Origin: Candidatus Atribacter hydrocarboniphilus
GTDB lineage: Bacteria; Atribacterota; Atribacteria; Atribacterales; Atribacteraceae
Reading direction: 5' to 3'
DNA: 6,885 bases
Assembly: GCA_003542295.1 (NCBI GenBank)
Contig: DPKX01000169.1
Span: 1-6,885, forward strand
Positions 1-5,866 of this stretch are shown here, one piece after another. The notes below the pieces were generated by a model that had not been told where the DNA came from, did not search any database, and was given only the letters and a program-made list of their open reading frames with translations. The first letter of the stretch is position 1; every line of letters begins with the position of its first letter. The translations under genes were made by a program, and so were the position numbers.

Positions 1-686
1 ACATTATAGAGTACCTTTTCTCGGGAGAGAATCGAAACCACTTCACCAGGATTTTCTTTCGCCATCAGAGCATGGCCGAAATCAACCGTCACTCCAATAT
101 TCTTCCGGTTTAATGCTTTTATGAGATAAAGCGATCGAAAAGCGTTTCCTACCAAGAGATACTGCCGTGGTTCTTTGAGCTTGTATTCAAGAGATATCTT
201 CACCTGTGAACCATAATCAGCGATTTCCCCGACCGACTCCATGAGCAAATCCCATTCAATACCATAATCGACCTCAAAGGGATAATCAAAACCATCCACT
301 CCCAACCAAAGACCTATTGAATCGCACTCCAGCAATCCGGTTAAGTCCACCAATTTTTTAGCGGCATCAATAGCTTCATGTCTGAGTTTTTCGTCTCGGT
401 GGGTAAGAGCTCCCAACTGCCATTTGGGACGAGAGTGAGTGTTGAGATTGATACAGCTCACTTTTAGACCATGGTCGTCTAGCAAGGATTTAAAATCTCG
501 GGGGCTTATCTTTTCAAATTCATCATCAAAAAATTCAATCGCCTCAATCTCCGGTACCTTTTTCACCCGTTTTACTCGTTCCTGGATGTTAAGCGGTTCT
601 TCATATCCCTGAGGCAAAAACCGGTCAGACATCCCTCCCATGCACCAGATTCCTACAGAAAGTTTCAGTTTTTTCCCGACAGCCAT
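1..686 (-). CDS. Xylose-isomerase-like TIM-barrel sugar isomerase/epimerase (3' end outside window)
   Basis: The first 228 codons are visible and the frame stays open to the window edge, so the C-terminus is missing. The protein starts MAVGKKLKLSVGIW and reads as a TIM barrel of the xylose isomerase-like/AP endonuclease 2 superfamily. Two metal-ligand motifs are visible. SLEYK gives Glu167 with Lys169, and VTVDFGHA gives Asp202 and His205. The DGFDYPF stretch (131-137) resembles a group of uncharacterised sugar isomerases. The later ligands, usually a His in a VHLND-like strand and a final Asp or Glu, would lie beyond the edge. The ATG is supported by AAGGAG (693-698) with a 6-nt spacer. The gene follows permease B by 72 nt on the same strand and is probably the last visible gene of the operon. 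The role is inferred: cytoplasmic isomerisation or epimerisation of the imported sugar. The substrate is unknown, and an epimerase is as likely as an isomerase. Confidence 0.8.
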   Translation of the reverse strand, partial: MAVGKKLKLSVGIWCMGGMSDRFLPQGYEEPLNIQERVKRVKKVPEIEAIEFFDDEFEKISPRDFKSLLDDHGLKVSCINLNTHSRPKWQLGALTHRDEKLRHEAIDAAKKLVDLTGLLECDSIGLWLGVDGFDYPFEVDYGIEWDLLMESVGEIADYGSQVKISLEYKLKEPRQYLLVGNAFRSLYLIKALNRKNIGVTVDFGHALMAKENPGEVVSILSREKVLYN

Positions 687-702
687 TTATGACTCCTTTC
701 TC

Positions 703-715
703 AGCTCATTGAGCT
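703..715. repeat. Short palindrome upstream of the isomerase gene
   Basis: AGCTCA-T-TGAGCT is a perfect inverted repeat around one central base. It lies in the 72-nt gap between permease B and the isomerase gene, just upstream of the isomerase ribosome-binding site. As RNA it could form a 5-bp stem with a 3-nt loop. As DNA it could be an operator half-site pair. No convincing promoter and no U-tract accompany it, so its function is unproven. Confidence 0.35.
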
Positions 716-758
716 ATTCGTTTTGGAAAAAAGTTATTCAAAAACTGCTTACCTAAGT

Positions 759-1763
759 TTAGTCGACTTTCAATCTTTTTCTTATCTTCTGTGCATATCT
801 TGAACTATAAAAGTTGAGGATCATCACTAAAATCAACATTAAACCCCAAACCACGTTTTTAAAGAAAGGGCTAAAAGATAAAATATTAAAACCACTTTGA
901 AGGATTTGTAAAACAATTATTCCCATAACCAGACCAGATATGTTTCCATATCCTCCGCTGGGATCAACTCCTCCTAAAACACAAACTAAAATAGCTTGAA
1001 GGAGATAGGCAGACCCATAACCCGGCCGGATCGAATTCACCCTCGATATCATGATGATCGATGCCAAACCAGAACAAAGACCACTTAAAATATAAGTACG
1101 AACTAAAATTCCTCGATTATTTATTCCGCTAAAACGAGATGCAACCGGATTAGAACCCAGCATATAGAGGTTAAAACCGTAAGAGGTTCGGTTCAAAATT
1201 AAAGACATCAATGGGATAAAAACAATAAAAATTATCATCGGCATGGGAATGGCAAGGATAGTGCCACTTCCAATAAACAAGAATTTTTCTGGGAATCCTT
1301 GAATGCCATATCCCTTGGTTATAACGATGGCAATTCCGGAAAAAATACTCATGGTACCTAAGGTGGCAAGAATTGCCGGTACTTTTACATAGGCAATGAG
1401 AAGCCCATTAATTAAACCGCAAAGCAAGGAAATGCCGATTGCTGATACGATTGCTAAAAAAATGATATATGACTCTTCATAGGCCCCCAACTGGGGAAGG
1501 GCATGCTTGGTTAGTATCAGTGCTGCCCCCACACCGGCGAGATTAGCGGTTGATATAATTGATAAATCTATACCCCCAGTCAGCATAGCCAACATGATGG
1601 CGATTGCCAGCAACCCAAATTCCGGTATTTGGCTGGCTATGGACTGGAAATTACTCAAGGTTAAAAATTTACCGGGAAGAAAAATAGACATCACAATAAA
1701 AGCGCCCAGCATCATGATAAACAAAATTGTGGTTCTTGAATGCTTCAAATATTGATCAAACAA
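759..1763 (-). CDS. Sugar ABC transporter permease B, RbsC/AraH family
   Basis: This 334-residue, very hydrophobic membrane protein belongs to the branched BPD_transp_2 family of sugar permeases (RbsC, AraH, LsrC/D, RhaP/Q). Family motifs seen are LTGGIDLS (61-68), KVPAILATLGT (about 127-137), the cytoplasmic LGSNPVASRFSG loop (202-213) that is expected to contact the ATPase, and LGGVDPSGGYG (263-273). It ends in a basic tail. The frame extends to a TTG at 1781, but that start lies upstream of a GGAGGG at 1770-1775. The TTG at 1761-1763, with a 6-nt spacer after GGAGGG, is the better start and gives MFDQYLKHS. It follows permease A closely and is probably its heterodimer partner, because two non-identical permeases sit side by side. 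The transported sugar cannot be told from the sequence. Confidence 0.92.
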   Translation of the reverse strand: MFDQYLKHSRTTILFIMMLGAFIVMSIFLPGKFLTLSNFQSIASQIPEFGLLAIAIMLAMLTGGIDLSIISTANLAGVGAALILTKHALPQLGAYEESYIIFLAIVSAIGISLLCGLINGLLIAYVKVPAILATLGTMSIFSGIAIVITKGYGIQGFPEKFLFIGSGTILAIPMPMIIFIVFIPLMSLILNRTSYGFNLYMLGSNPVASRFSGINNRGILVRTYILSGLCSGLASIIMISRVNSIRPGYGSAYLLQAILVCVLGGVDPSGGYGNISGLVMGIIVLQILQSGFNILSFSPFFKNVVWGLMLILVMILNFYSSRYAQKIRKRLKVD

Positions 1764-1769
1764 GATTTG

Positions 1770-1775
1770 CCCTCC
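1770..1775 (-). promoter_or_regulatory. Ribosome-binding site of permease B (decides a TTG start)
   Basis: GGAGGG on the minus strand sits 6 nt before TTG at 1761-1763. The longer frame starting at TTG 1781 would contain this site inside its coding sequence and has no comparable site upstream, so the internal TTG is preferred. Confidence 0.7.
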
Positions 1776-1799
1776 AACCAAAATTTTTAATGTGAATCA

Positions 1800-2810
1800 T
1801 TAAATCATCATGCTCTTTCGAATTTGATATGAACTCAAGCTGACGCTTATGGCTACAATAACTCCAGTGAAAAATTCCTGCCAAAAAGAAGAGAGACCAA
1901 TCAAAATAAGACTATTATTCAATAAAGTAATCATGGCGACTCCTAATATGGTGCCAATAACCGTTCCCGATCCTCCGGTTATCCTGGTTCCACCCAATAC
2001 CACCGGAGCAATAACACTCAACTCAGAACCAACTAAATAAGTCGGATTACTATAGCGAATGAGTGAAACGTGGAGAACACCGGCTATTCCGGCTAATATT
2101 CCAACATAACAGTAAATAAAAAATTGAATGTTGAAGACATTCATACCCGATCGTTTGGCTGCTTCCATATCGCCACCTATGGCATATATGCCTCTTCCAA
2201 GCTGGGTATAGGTCAGGATAAACCAGGTAAGAAGAGCAACAGCTATGAAAATCACTGTGAATATTGATAATCCATAACTCCCTCCTTCAGGTTTAACCAC
2301 GGTAAACACATTGGTAGCCCCAAACTTCTTAAAACAGTCCGGTAACTGTGCCGAATTCACCGCTTTGGTTCCGACCACGGTGAGCAGGATTCCATGAAAA
2401 ACATTTAAGGTCCCAAGGGTAGCAATAAAGGTTGGAATTTTAAAATAAGAAATGATTAAACCATTTACCGCCCCTAAGCTTAACCCAACCAAACAGGAGA
2501 TTAAAAAAGCGAAATAGATATTATCCACTCCACTGGCTATCAAAACGTTGGCTGCAATGTACTGGCCGGATATGGCGATTGCGGTAAAAGACATATCAAT
2601 GCCACCGGAGAGGAGAACCACAAAAACCCCAATAGCCATGATGCCCATACTTGCGCTGCTTTTTCCCAGATCAAGCAAATTCTCAAAAGATAAAAAAGAG
2701 GGATTCAAAGATGTGACCAAAATAGAGTAGGCCACAATTATTAAAGATAAATACGCTTCGTTTTGATTGAAAACTTTCTGGATCTGACTTTTATGTATCG
2801 TTCCAGTCAT
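1800..2810 (-). CDS. Sugar ABC transporter permease A, RbsC/AraH family
   Basis: This 336-residue inner-membrane protein shows the full set of ribose-type permease motifs. These are LLSGGIDMS (66-74), KIPTFIATLGTL (124-135), YAIGGDMEAAKRSGM (209-223, the cytoplasmic loop expected to dock on the ATPase) and APVVLGGTRITGG (268-280), followed by further membrane segments. A polar extracytoplasmic stretch (about 147-180) separates two hydrophobic blocks. The ATG start is supported by GAAGGA (2819-2824), which overlaps the last codons of the ATPase gene with an 8-nt spacer. Only 5 nt separate the ATPase stop from this start, so the two are probably translationally coupled. It is related to, but clearly different from, permease B, which points to a heterodimeric pore. 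Length is normal for the family. Confidence 0.94.
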   Translation of the reverse strand: MTGTIHKSQIQKVFNQNEAYLSLIIVAYSILVTSLNPSFLSFENLLDLGKSSASMGIMAIGVFVVLLSGGIDMSFTAIAISGQYIAANVLIASGVDNIYFAFLISCLVGLSLGAVNGLIISYFKIPTFIATLGTLNVFHGILLTVVGTKAVNSAQLPDCFKKFGATNVFTVVKPEGGSYGLSIFTVIFIAVALLTWFILTYTQLGRGIYAIGGDMEAAKRSGMNVFNIQFFIYCYVGILAGIAGVLHVSLIRYSNPTYLVGSELSVIAPVVLGGTRITGGSGTVIGTILGVAMITLLNNSLILIGLSSFWQEFFTGVIVAISVSLSSYQIRKSMMI

Positions 2811-2815
2811 GGTCT

Positions 2816-4327
2816 TTATCCTTCGCTGTTTTTTGAGTTGCTCGATACTAAATCAAATAACTTATCCTCGGTTATATCAACAGTATCGACTTCTTGAATA
2901 ATTCTTCCATCCGCCATTACCAGTATCCGATTACAGTTGTGCACTATTTCTGGAACTTCATCGGAAATCATGATAACTCCAATACCTTTTTTTGCTAACT
3001 GCCGTATCAAATTGTGGATATTGCTTTTAGAATTGACATCAATTCCAACGGTAGGGCTGTCTAAGATAAATACCTTGGGATCGGTGGCCAACCACTTGGC
3101 TATAACTACCCGCTGCTGATTCCCACCAGAAAGCGCCTGAACTGCTATTTCTAAAGAAGGAACATTTATATTCAATTCATCAACCCACATTTTGGCATAT
3201 TCATATTTCTTGCTGTAATTAAGAAGTTTGGATTTAGTCAATATTTTTCTCAAATTGGTGACGACAACATTATTCTGGATCGACTGTTTTAAAAACAAAC
3301 CTTGATTTAAACGGTCTTCTGGCAAATAACATAAACCCAAACTGATTGCCTTTCGGGGAGAGTTAATTTTTACTGGCTCTCCATTCATATAAATTGATCC
3401 AGAATCCGGTTTATTCAAACCAAATAAGGACAGTGCTACTTCAGTTCTTCCTGAGCCCAGAGACCCAATCATGCCTACTATTTCACCTGGCCTCAGCTTA
3501 AAGCTAATATCTTCAAACTGACCTTTCTTGGAAAGGTCTTTTACTTCCAAGAGGGTTTTCTGATCTGCTCTTTCTTGATAGTCGAAAACCGAATGATCGA
3601 TTTTTTTCCCGCTCATATAAAAAGAAAGAGTATCGTAATCTAATTCACCAGCGTTATAGTCACCAACTTTTTTCCCATCTCTTAAAACCGTCACTTTTTC
3701 AGCAATTTGCAAAACTTCACTCAACTTGTGGCTCACAAATAGGGTCGAAATTCCACTTTCTTTCAAATCTAAAATGACTGATAGGAGTTTATCAATTTCT
3801 TTCTTGGTGATAGCTGTCGTCGGTTCGTCCATGATGATGAGTTTGGCATTTCGTAGCAGGGCACGGCAGATGGCAACCAGCTGTTTATTGGCAATGGAAA
3901 TATTTTCCACTTTTTCATTGAGATCAAGCTCTTTTTTTATAGTCGATAAAACACTCGAAGCTATATTCTTTACTTCTTTCCAATTAATAATTTTCTTTTT
4001 TTCTTCAATCAGCTGATTAAGAGAAATGTTTTCGGCTACCGAAAGGTTGGGAAACAAAGATAAGTCTTGATATATGACTTGAATTCCTTCATTGATTGAA
4101 TCGATTGGCCTTAGGTTTTTATAACTTTTCCCCCGGACAATAATTTCGCCACCATCTGGTGTGACTACTCCAGCAATAATCTTAATCAGAGTAGACTTCC
4201 CAGAACCATTTTCACCAACCAAACAATGCACTTCGCCCTGACCGATCGACATGCTGACATTATCTAAGGCTTGTACTCCAGAATATAATTTACTCACATT
4301 TTGAATTTTTAAAAAATCTTCAGCCAT
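2816..4327 (-). CDS. Sugar ABC transporter ATP-binding protein, two fused NBDs (RbsA/MglA type)
   Basis: This 503-residue cytoplasmic ATPase has two tandem ABC domains. The N half has Walker A GENGSGKST (38-46), Q-loop Gln87, an atypical signature SIANKQ (144-149), Walker B LIIMDEPT (163-170) with the catalytic Glu168, and H-loop His200. The C half has a divergent Walker A GSLGSGRT (288-295), a canonical signature LSGGNQQ (399-405), Walker B VFILDSPT (419-426) with Ser424 where Glu is usual, and Asp456 where the H-loop His would be. One composite ATP site is therefore intact and the other degenerate. A divergent C-half Walker A and H-loop are common in this family, but RbsA keeps the Glu. The frame extends to a GTG at 4366, but the ATG at 4327 has AGAAGGG (4333-4339) with a 5-nt spacer and gives the expected MAEDFLKIQNVSKLYSG start. 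It would power the two permeases downstream. Confidence 0.95.
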   Translation of the reverse strand: MAEDFLKIQNVSKLYSGVQALDNVSMSIGQGEVHCLVGENGSGKSTLIKIIAGVVTPDGGEIIVRGKSYKNLRPIDSINEGIQVIYQDLSLFPNLSVAENISLNQLIEEKKKIINWKEVKNIASSVLSTIKKELDLNEKVENISIANKQLVAICRALLRNAKLIIMDEPTTAITKKEIDKLLSVILDLKESGISTLFVSHKLSEVLQIAEKVTVLRDGKKVGDYNAGELDYDTLSFYMSGKKIDHSVFDYQERADQKTLLEVKDLSKKGQFEDISFKLRPGEIVGMIGSLGSGRTEVALSLFGLNKPDSGSIYMNGEPVKINSPRKAISLGLCYLPEDRLNQGLFLKQSIQNNVVVTNLRKILTKSKLLNYSKKYEYAKMWVDELNINVPSLEIAVQALSGGNQQRVVIAKWLATDPKVFILDSPTVGIDVNSKSNIHNLIRQLAKKGIGVIMISDEVPEIVHNCNRILVMADGRIIQEVDTVDITEDKLFDLVSSNSKNSEG

Positions 4328-4332
4328 AGTAT

Positions 4333-4339
4333 CCCTTCT
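4333..4339 (-). promoter_or_regulatory. Ribosome-binding site of the ATPase gene, abutting a stem-loop
   Basis: AGAAGGG on the minus strand lies 5 nt before the ATG at 4325-4327. Its first base is also the closing base of the stem at 4339-4390. Folding of that stem could therefore affect ribosome access to the ATPase message. Confidence 0.65.
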
Positions 4340-4390
4340 AAAATAAGTGAGCTGGGGAGACAGCACATATCACCCAACTCACTTATTTTA
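4339..4390 (-). promoter_or_regulatory. Long intercistronic stem-loop between binding protein and ATPase genes
   Basis: The arms at 4339-4351 and 4378-4390 pair perfectly over 13 bp (TAAAATAAGTGAG with CTCACTTATTTTA). After one mismatch they continue with TGGG/CCCA (4353-4356 with 4373-4376). A 16-nt loop closes the stem. On the minus-strand transcript it is followed by the ATPase ribosome-binding site, not by a U-tract, so it is not a standard terminator. In many ABC operons a hairpin after the binding-protein gene protects its mRNA 3' end and keeps its level above that of the membrane parts. That role is inferred here. Confidence 0.7.
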
Positions 4391-4402
4391 TCGTGTTCTT
4401 TT

Positions 4403-4418
4403 TTAAACAGTCGTTTAA
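4403..4418. repeat. Small hairpin in the binding protein-ATPase gap
   Basis: TTAAAC-AGTC-GTTTAA is a 6-bp perfect stem with a 4-nt loop. It lies between the binding-protein stop and the long stem-loop. It is AT-rich and has no U-tract on either strand. It may add to mRNA 3'-end protection or may be chance in AT-rich sequence. Confidence 0.3.
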
Positions 4419-4481
4419 CCTGCACTCTTCAAAAGACTTTATTAAAGAAAAGGAACGAATTTATTTTAAAATTTTTGTTGA

Positions 4482-5489
4482 TTATAAGTCGTAATCATCA
4501 ACGTTTTCGGCAGTAACGTCATGCCAAGCCTGGCCATAAATCACTGGGAAGCCATGTTGATTATTTCGAATAGTGATACTTTCATAACCAGGTTTCCCTA
4601 AATCCATGCCTTCTTTGATTTCATTTCCCTTGAGAACTTCCCAGGCTACCTTGCAGGAGACATATCCAGCATCGGCTGGAATCCAGAAATGGATTGACTT
4701 GGCAGATCCGTTCTTCAAGTAGTCATAGGCAACCGAGGGAAGGCAGGTCCCATAAGCTCCGACTTTGCCAATCAGACCTTTTTCTTCGATAGCTAAAGCT
4801 GCTCCAGGAACCGTGCTCATGGCGCTTCCCATAATACCTTTAAGATTTGGATAGGTCCTTAACAATTCCAAGGTTTTTTCATAGGCAATTTGTTGATTTT
4901 CTTGCTCTTCAATCCGGTCAGTCACTAATTTCATATTCGGATATTTTTCTTGTTGTTGGGCAATTTCTGCATCAACCCATTCATTATGAGTGGTCGAAGT
5001 AAGGTGTCCAACAAAACACGCATATTCACCTTCAAAATTCAAATCTTCTGCCATAACATCCATCATATGTCTTCCATAGGCATCATTATCAAAGGCTTCA
5101 ATATCAAAGGTTACCTGTTTTTGGTTTGACGCTTCATGGGTAAAAGTTAGAATTCCGGCATCATTGGCTTTTTTAAATACTGGCTCTAACGCAACCGGAT
5201 CATTCGGTACGACGATAATGGCGTCAACTTTTTTGGCAATAAGGTCTTCAATTAAAGCGATTTGTGAGGCTGGATCAGCAGTAGCAGCACCAATTTGATA
5301 GGCGTTAACACCAGTTTCCTCGGCAAATTCTTCTACACCCAGTCTCATGTTATCAAACCAGGCAACTCCTTCAAGTTTGACCACCATAACAATTTCAAAA
5401 TCAGTATCATCGGCTTCCGCAACGACAAAAAGGGAAAAGGTTAACAATAATACAGTAGAAAGAAACAATAAAAATTTAAATCTTTTCAT
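4482..5489 (-). CDS. Periplasmic sugar-binding protein of an ABC transporter (Peripla_BP_4; RbsB/LsrB/RhaS-like)
   Basis: This 335-residue secreted protein is the first gene of the operon. It starts with basic residues (MKRFK), then a hydrophobic core to about residue 23, and a probable signal peptidase I site after AEA (24-26). There is no lipobox Cys, so it should be soluble in the periplasm rather than a lipoprotein. The mature part begins with the first beta strand of a type I binding fold (FEIVMVVKLEGVAWFDNM). It contains LIAKKVDAIIVVPNDPVAL and LLRTYPNLKGIMG, both typical of sugar-binding proteins related to LsrB and RhaS. The ligand cannot be assigned. The frame allows an ATG at 5493-5495, but that codon touches the AGGAGG directly. 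The ATG at 5487-5489 has a 6-nt spacer and is preferred. Length is normal. A 154-nt gap with a long stem-loop separates it from the ATPase gene. Confidence 0.92.
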   Translation of the reverse strand: MKRFKFLLFLSTVLLLTFSLFVVAEADDTDFEIVMVVKLEGVAWFDNMRLGVEEFAEETGVNAYQIGAATADPASQIALIEDLIAKKVDAIIVVPNDPVALEPVFKKANDAGILTFTHEASNQKQVTFDIEAFDNDAYGRHMMDVMAEDLNFEGEYACFVGHLTSTTHNEWVDAEIAQQQEKYPNMKLVTDRIEEQENQQIAYEKTLELLRTYPNLKGIMGSAMSTVPGAALAIEEKGLIGKVGAYGTCLPSVAYDYLKNGSAKSIHFWIPADAGYVSCKVAWEVLKGNEIKEGMDLGKPGYESITIRNNQHGFPVIYGQAWHDVTAENVDDYDL

Positions 5490-5495
5490 TTTCAT

Positions 5496-5501
5496 CCTCC
5501 T
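5496..5501 (-). promoter_or_regulatory. Ribosome-binding site of the binding-protein gene (decides the start)
   Basis: A consensus AGGAGG on the minus strand is followed immediately by ATGAAAATG. The first ATG has no spacer and the second has 6 nt, so the second (5487-5489) is the likely initiator. The protein is then two residues shorter than the longest frame. Confidence 0.7.
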
Positions 5502-5715
5502 TAGAAAGTTATGAGAAATATTTTGTTACTGTATTTGCAAGAAAATTCCAAAAAAGTTTTCGTATAGGTACGTACTAAATAATTTCCCTCTCTCACCTCC
5601 ATTCTCAAGATTGAGGCATCCTGGTTAAAATTACAAAAAGTACCTCCTTTCTCCTAAGTTAGCTTATAATTTTTTAAAGAATACCTATAAAAATAAACAA
5701 CCAAAACTCAACTTC

Positions 5716-5745
5716 ATTTTATCCCAATTCAATTTTTAAAGTCAA
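5716..5745 (-). promoter_or_regulatory. Candidate promoter of the transporter operon
   Basis: On the minus strand, TTGACT (5740-5745, five of six bases matching the -35 consensus) is followed after 18 bp by TAAAAT (5716-5721, five of six matching -10). Transcription would begin near 5709 and give a leader of about 200 nt before the binding-protein gene. A weaker alternative is TTTATA (5686-5691) with TATAAG (5663-5668) at 17 bp. Neither can be confirmed by eye. Confidence 0.45.
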
Positions 5746-5768
5746 TTTTTCTTAAGGAAATTTGGCCA

Positions 5769-5776
5769 AAACGTTT
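5769..5776. promoter_or_regulatory. Candidate LacI/GalR-family operator core
   Basis: AAACGTTT is a perfect 8-bp palindrome centred on CG, the usual core of LacI/GalR-family operators such as the PurR box. It adjoins another perfect palindrome, TTTGGCCAAA (5761-5770). It overlaps the putative -35 of the plus-strand promoter and lies about 25 bp upstream of the minus-strand -35. A bound repressor could control both directions. No regulator gene is in the window. Confidence 0.4.
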
Positions 5777-5801
5777 CAAACCCGAACGAAACTTATATAA
5801 T
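5773..5801 (+). promoter_or_regulatory. Candidate promoter of the plus-strand isomerase gene
   Basis: A perfect TATAAT at 5796-5801 is preceded at 17 bp by GTTTCA (5773-5778), a weak -35 with three of six consensus bases. A start near 5808 would give a leader of about 60 nt. A weak -35 overlapping the LacI-type core would suit a regulated promoter, but this is inference. Confidence 0.45.
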
Positions 5802-5853
5802 TTTTTCATTTATTTAGAATAAATAGAAGTATCATGATAAAATTGAATAATAA

Positions 5854-5858
5854 AGGGG
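5854..5858 (+). promoter_or_regulatory. Ribosome-binding site choosing a GTG start
   Basis: AGGGG lies 8 nt before GTG at 5867-5869. An in-frame ATG at 5834-5836 would add 11 residues but has only a weak purine stretch before it. It would also push the N-terminus well past where the FSVG strand normally begins, so GTG is preferred. Confidence 0.55.
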
Positions 5859-5866
5859 ATATTGAC

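Larger units (their letters stand above)
5490..5866. other. Divergent intergenic control region
   Basis: This 377-bp non-coding stretch separates the minus-strand transporter operon from the plus-strand xylose-isomerase-like gene. It is AT-rich. It contains one candidate promoter for each direction, a LacI-type palindromic core between them, and a leader of about 200 nt before the binding-protein gene. The leader carries two GGAGGT motifs at 5642-5647 and 5595-5600 (minus strand), a CTCAA-GA-TTGAG inverted repeat (5604-5615) and a GTACGTAC palindrome (5568-5575 region). I see no convincing gene, RNA gene or known riboswitch in it. Confidence 0.6.

Noticed and set aside
1507..4016. Several plus-strand open frames of 60-96 codons opposite the permease and ATPase genes (for example 1507-1755, 1849-2040, 2548-2730, 2937-3119, 3726-4016).
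   Set aside because: They lie wholly antisense to genes with strong family motifs, have no good ribosome-binding sites, and resemble no protein family. They are shadows of the true coding frames.
4328..4366. GTG at 4366 as the start of the ATPase gene.
   Set aside because: It lies in the loop of the hairpin, lacks a Shine-Dalgarno, and adds 13 residues with no counterpart in RbsA-type proteins. The ATG at 4327 has both a ribosome-binding site and the expected N-terminus.
4339..4410. The stem-loop at 4339-4390 as a rho-independent terminator.
   Set aside because: On the operon strand no U-tract follows. On the plus strand a T-run occurs only about 10 nt after the stem, and no plus-strand gene reads towards it.
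5501..5602. A 33-codon minus-strand frame in the operon leader (ATG at 5600-5602) whose TAA overlaps the binding-protein Shine-Dalgarno.
   Set aside because: The stop placement would suit translational coupling, but the ATG has no Shine-Dalgarno and the peptide looks like translated AT-rich spacer. It is not supported enough to annotate.
5834..5866. ATG at 5834 as the start of the plus-strand isomerase.
   Set aside because: Its ribosome-binding site is weak, whereas GTG at 5867 follows AGGGG at good spacing and matches the expected N-terminal length. It remains a possible alternative.
5496..5866. A riboswitch, CRISPR array or tRNA in the intergenic region.
   Set aside because: I found no repeat-spacer pattern, no cloverleaf-like sequence, and no recognisable conserved riboswitch core. 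The inverted repeats there are short and operator-like.
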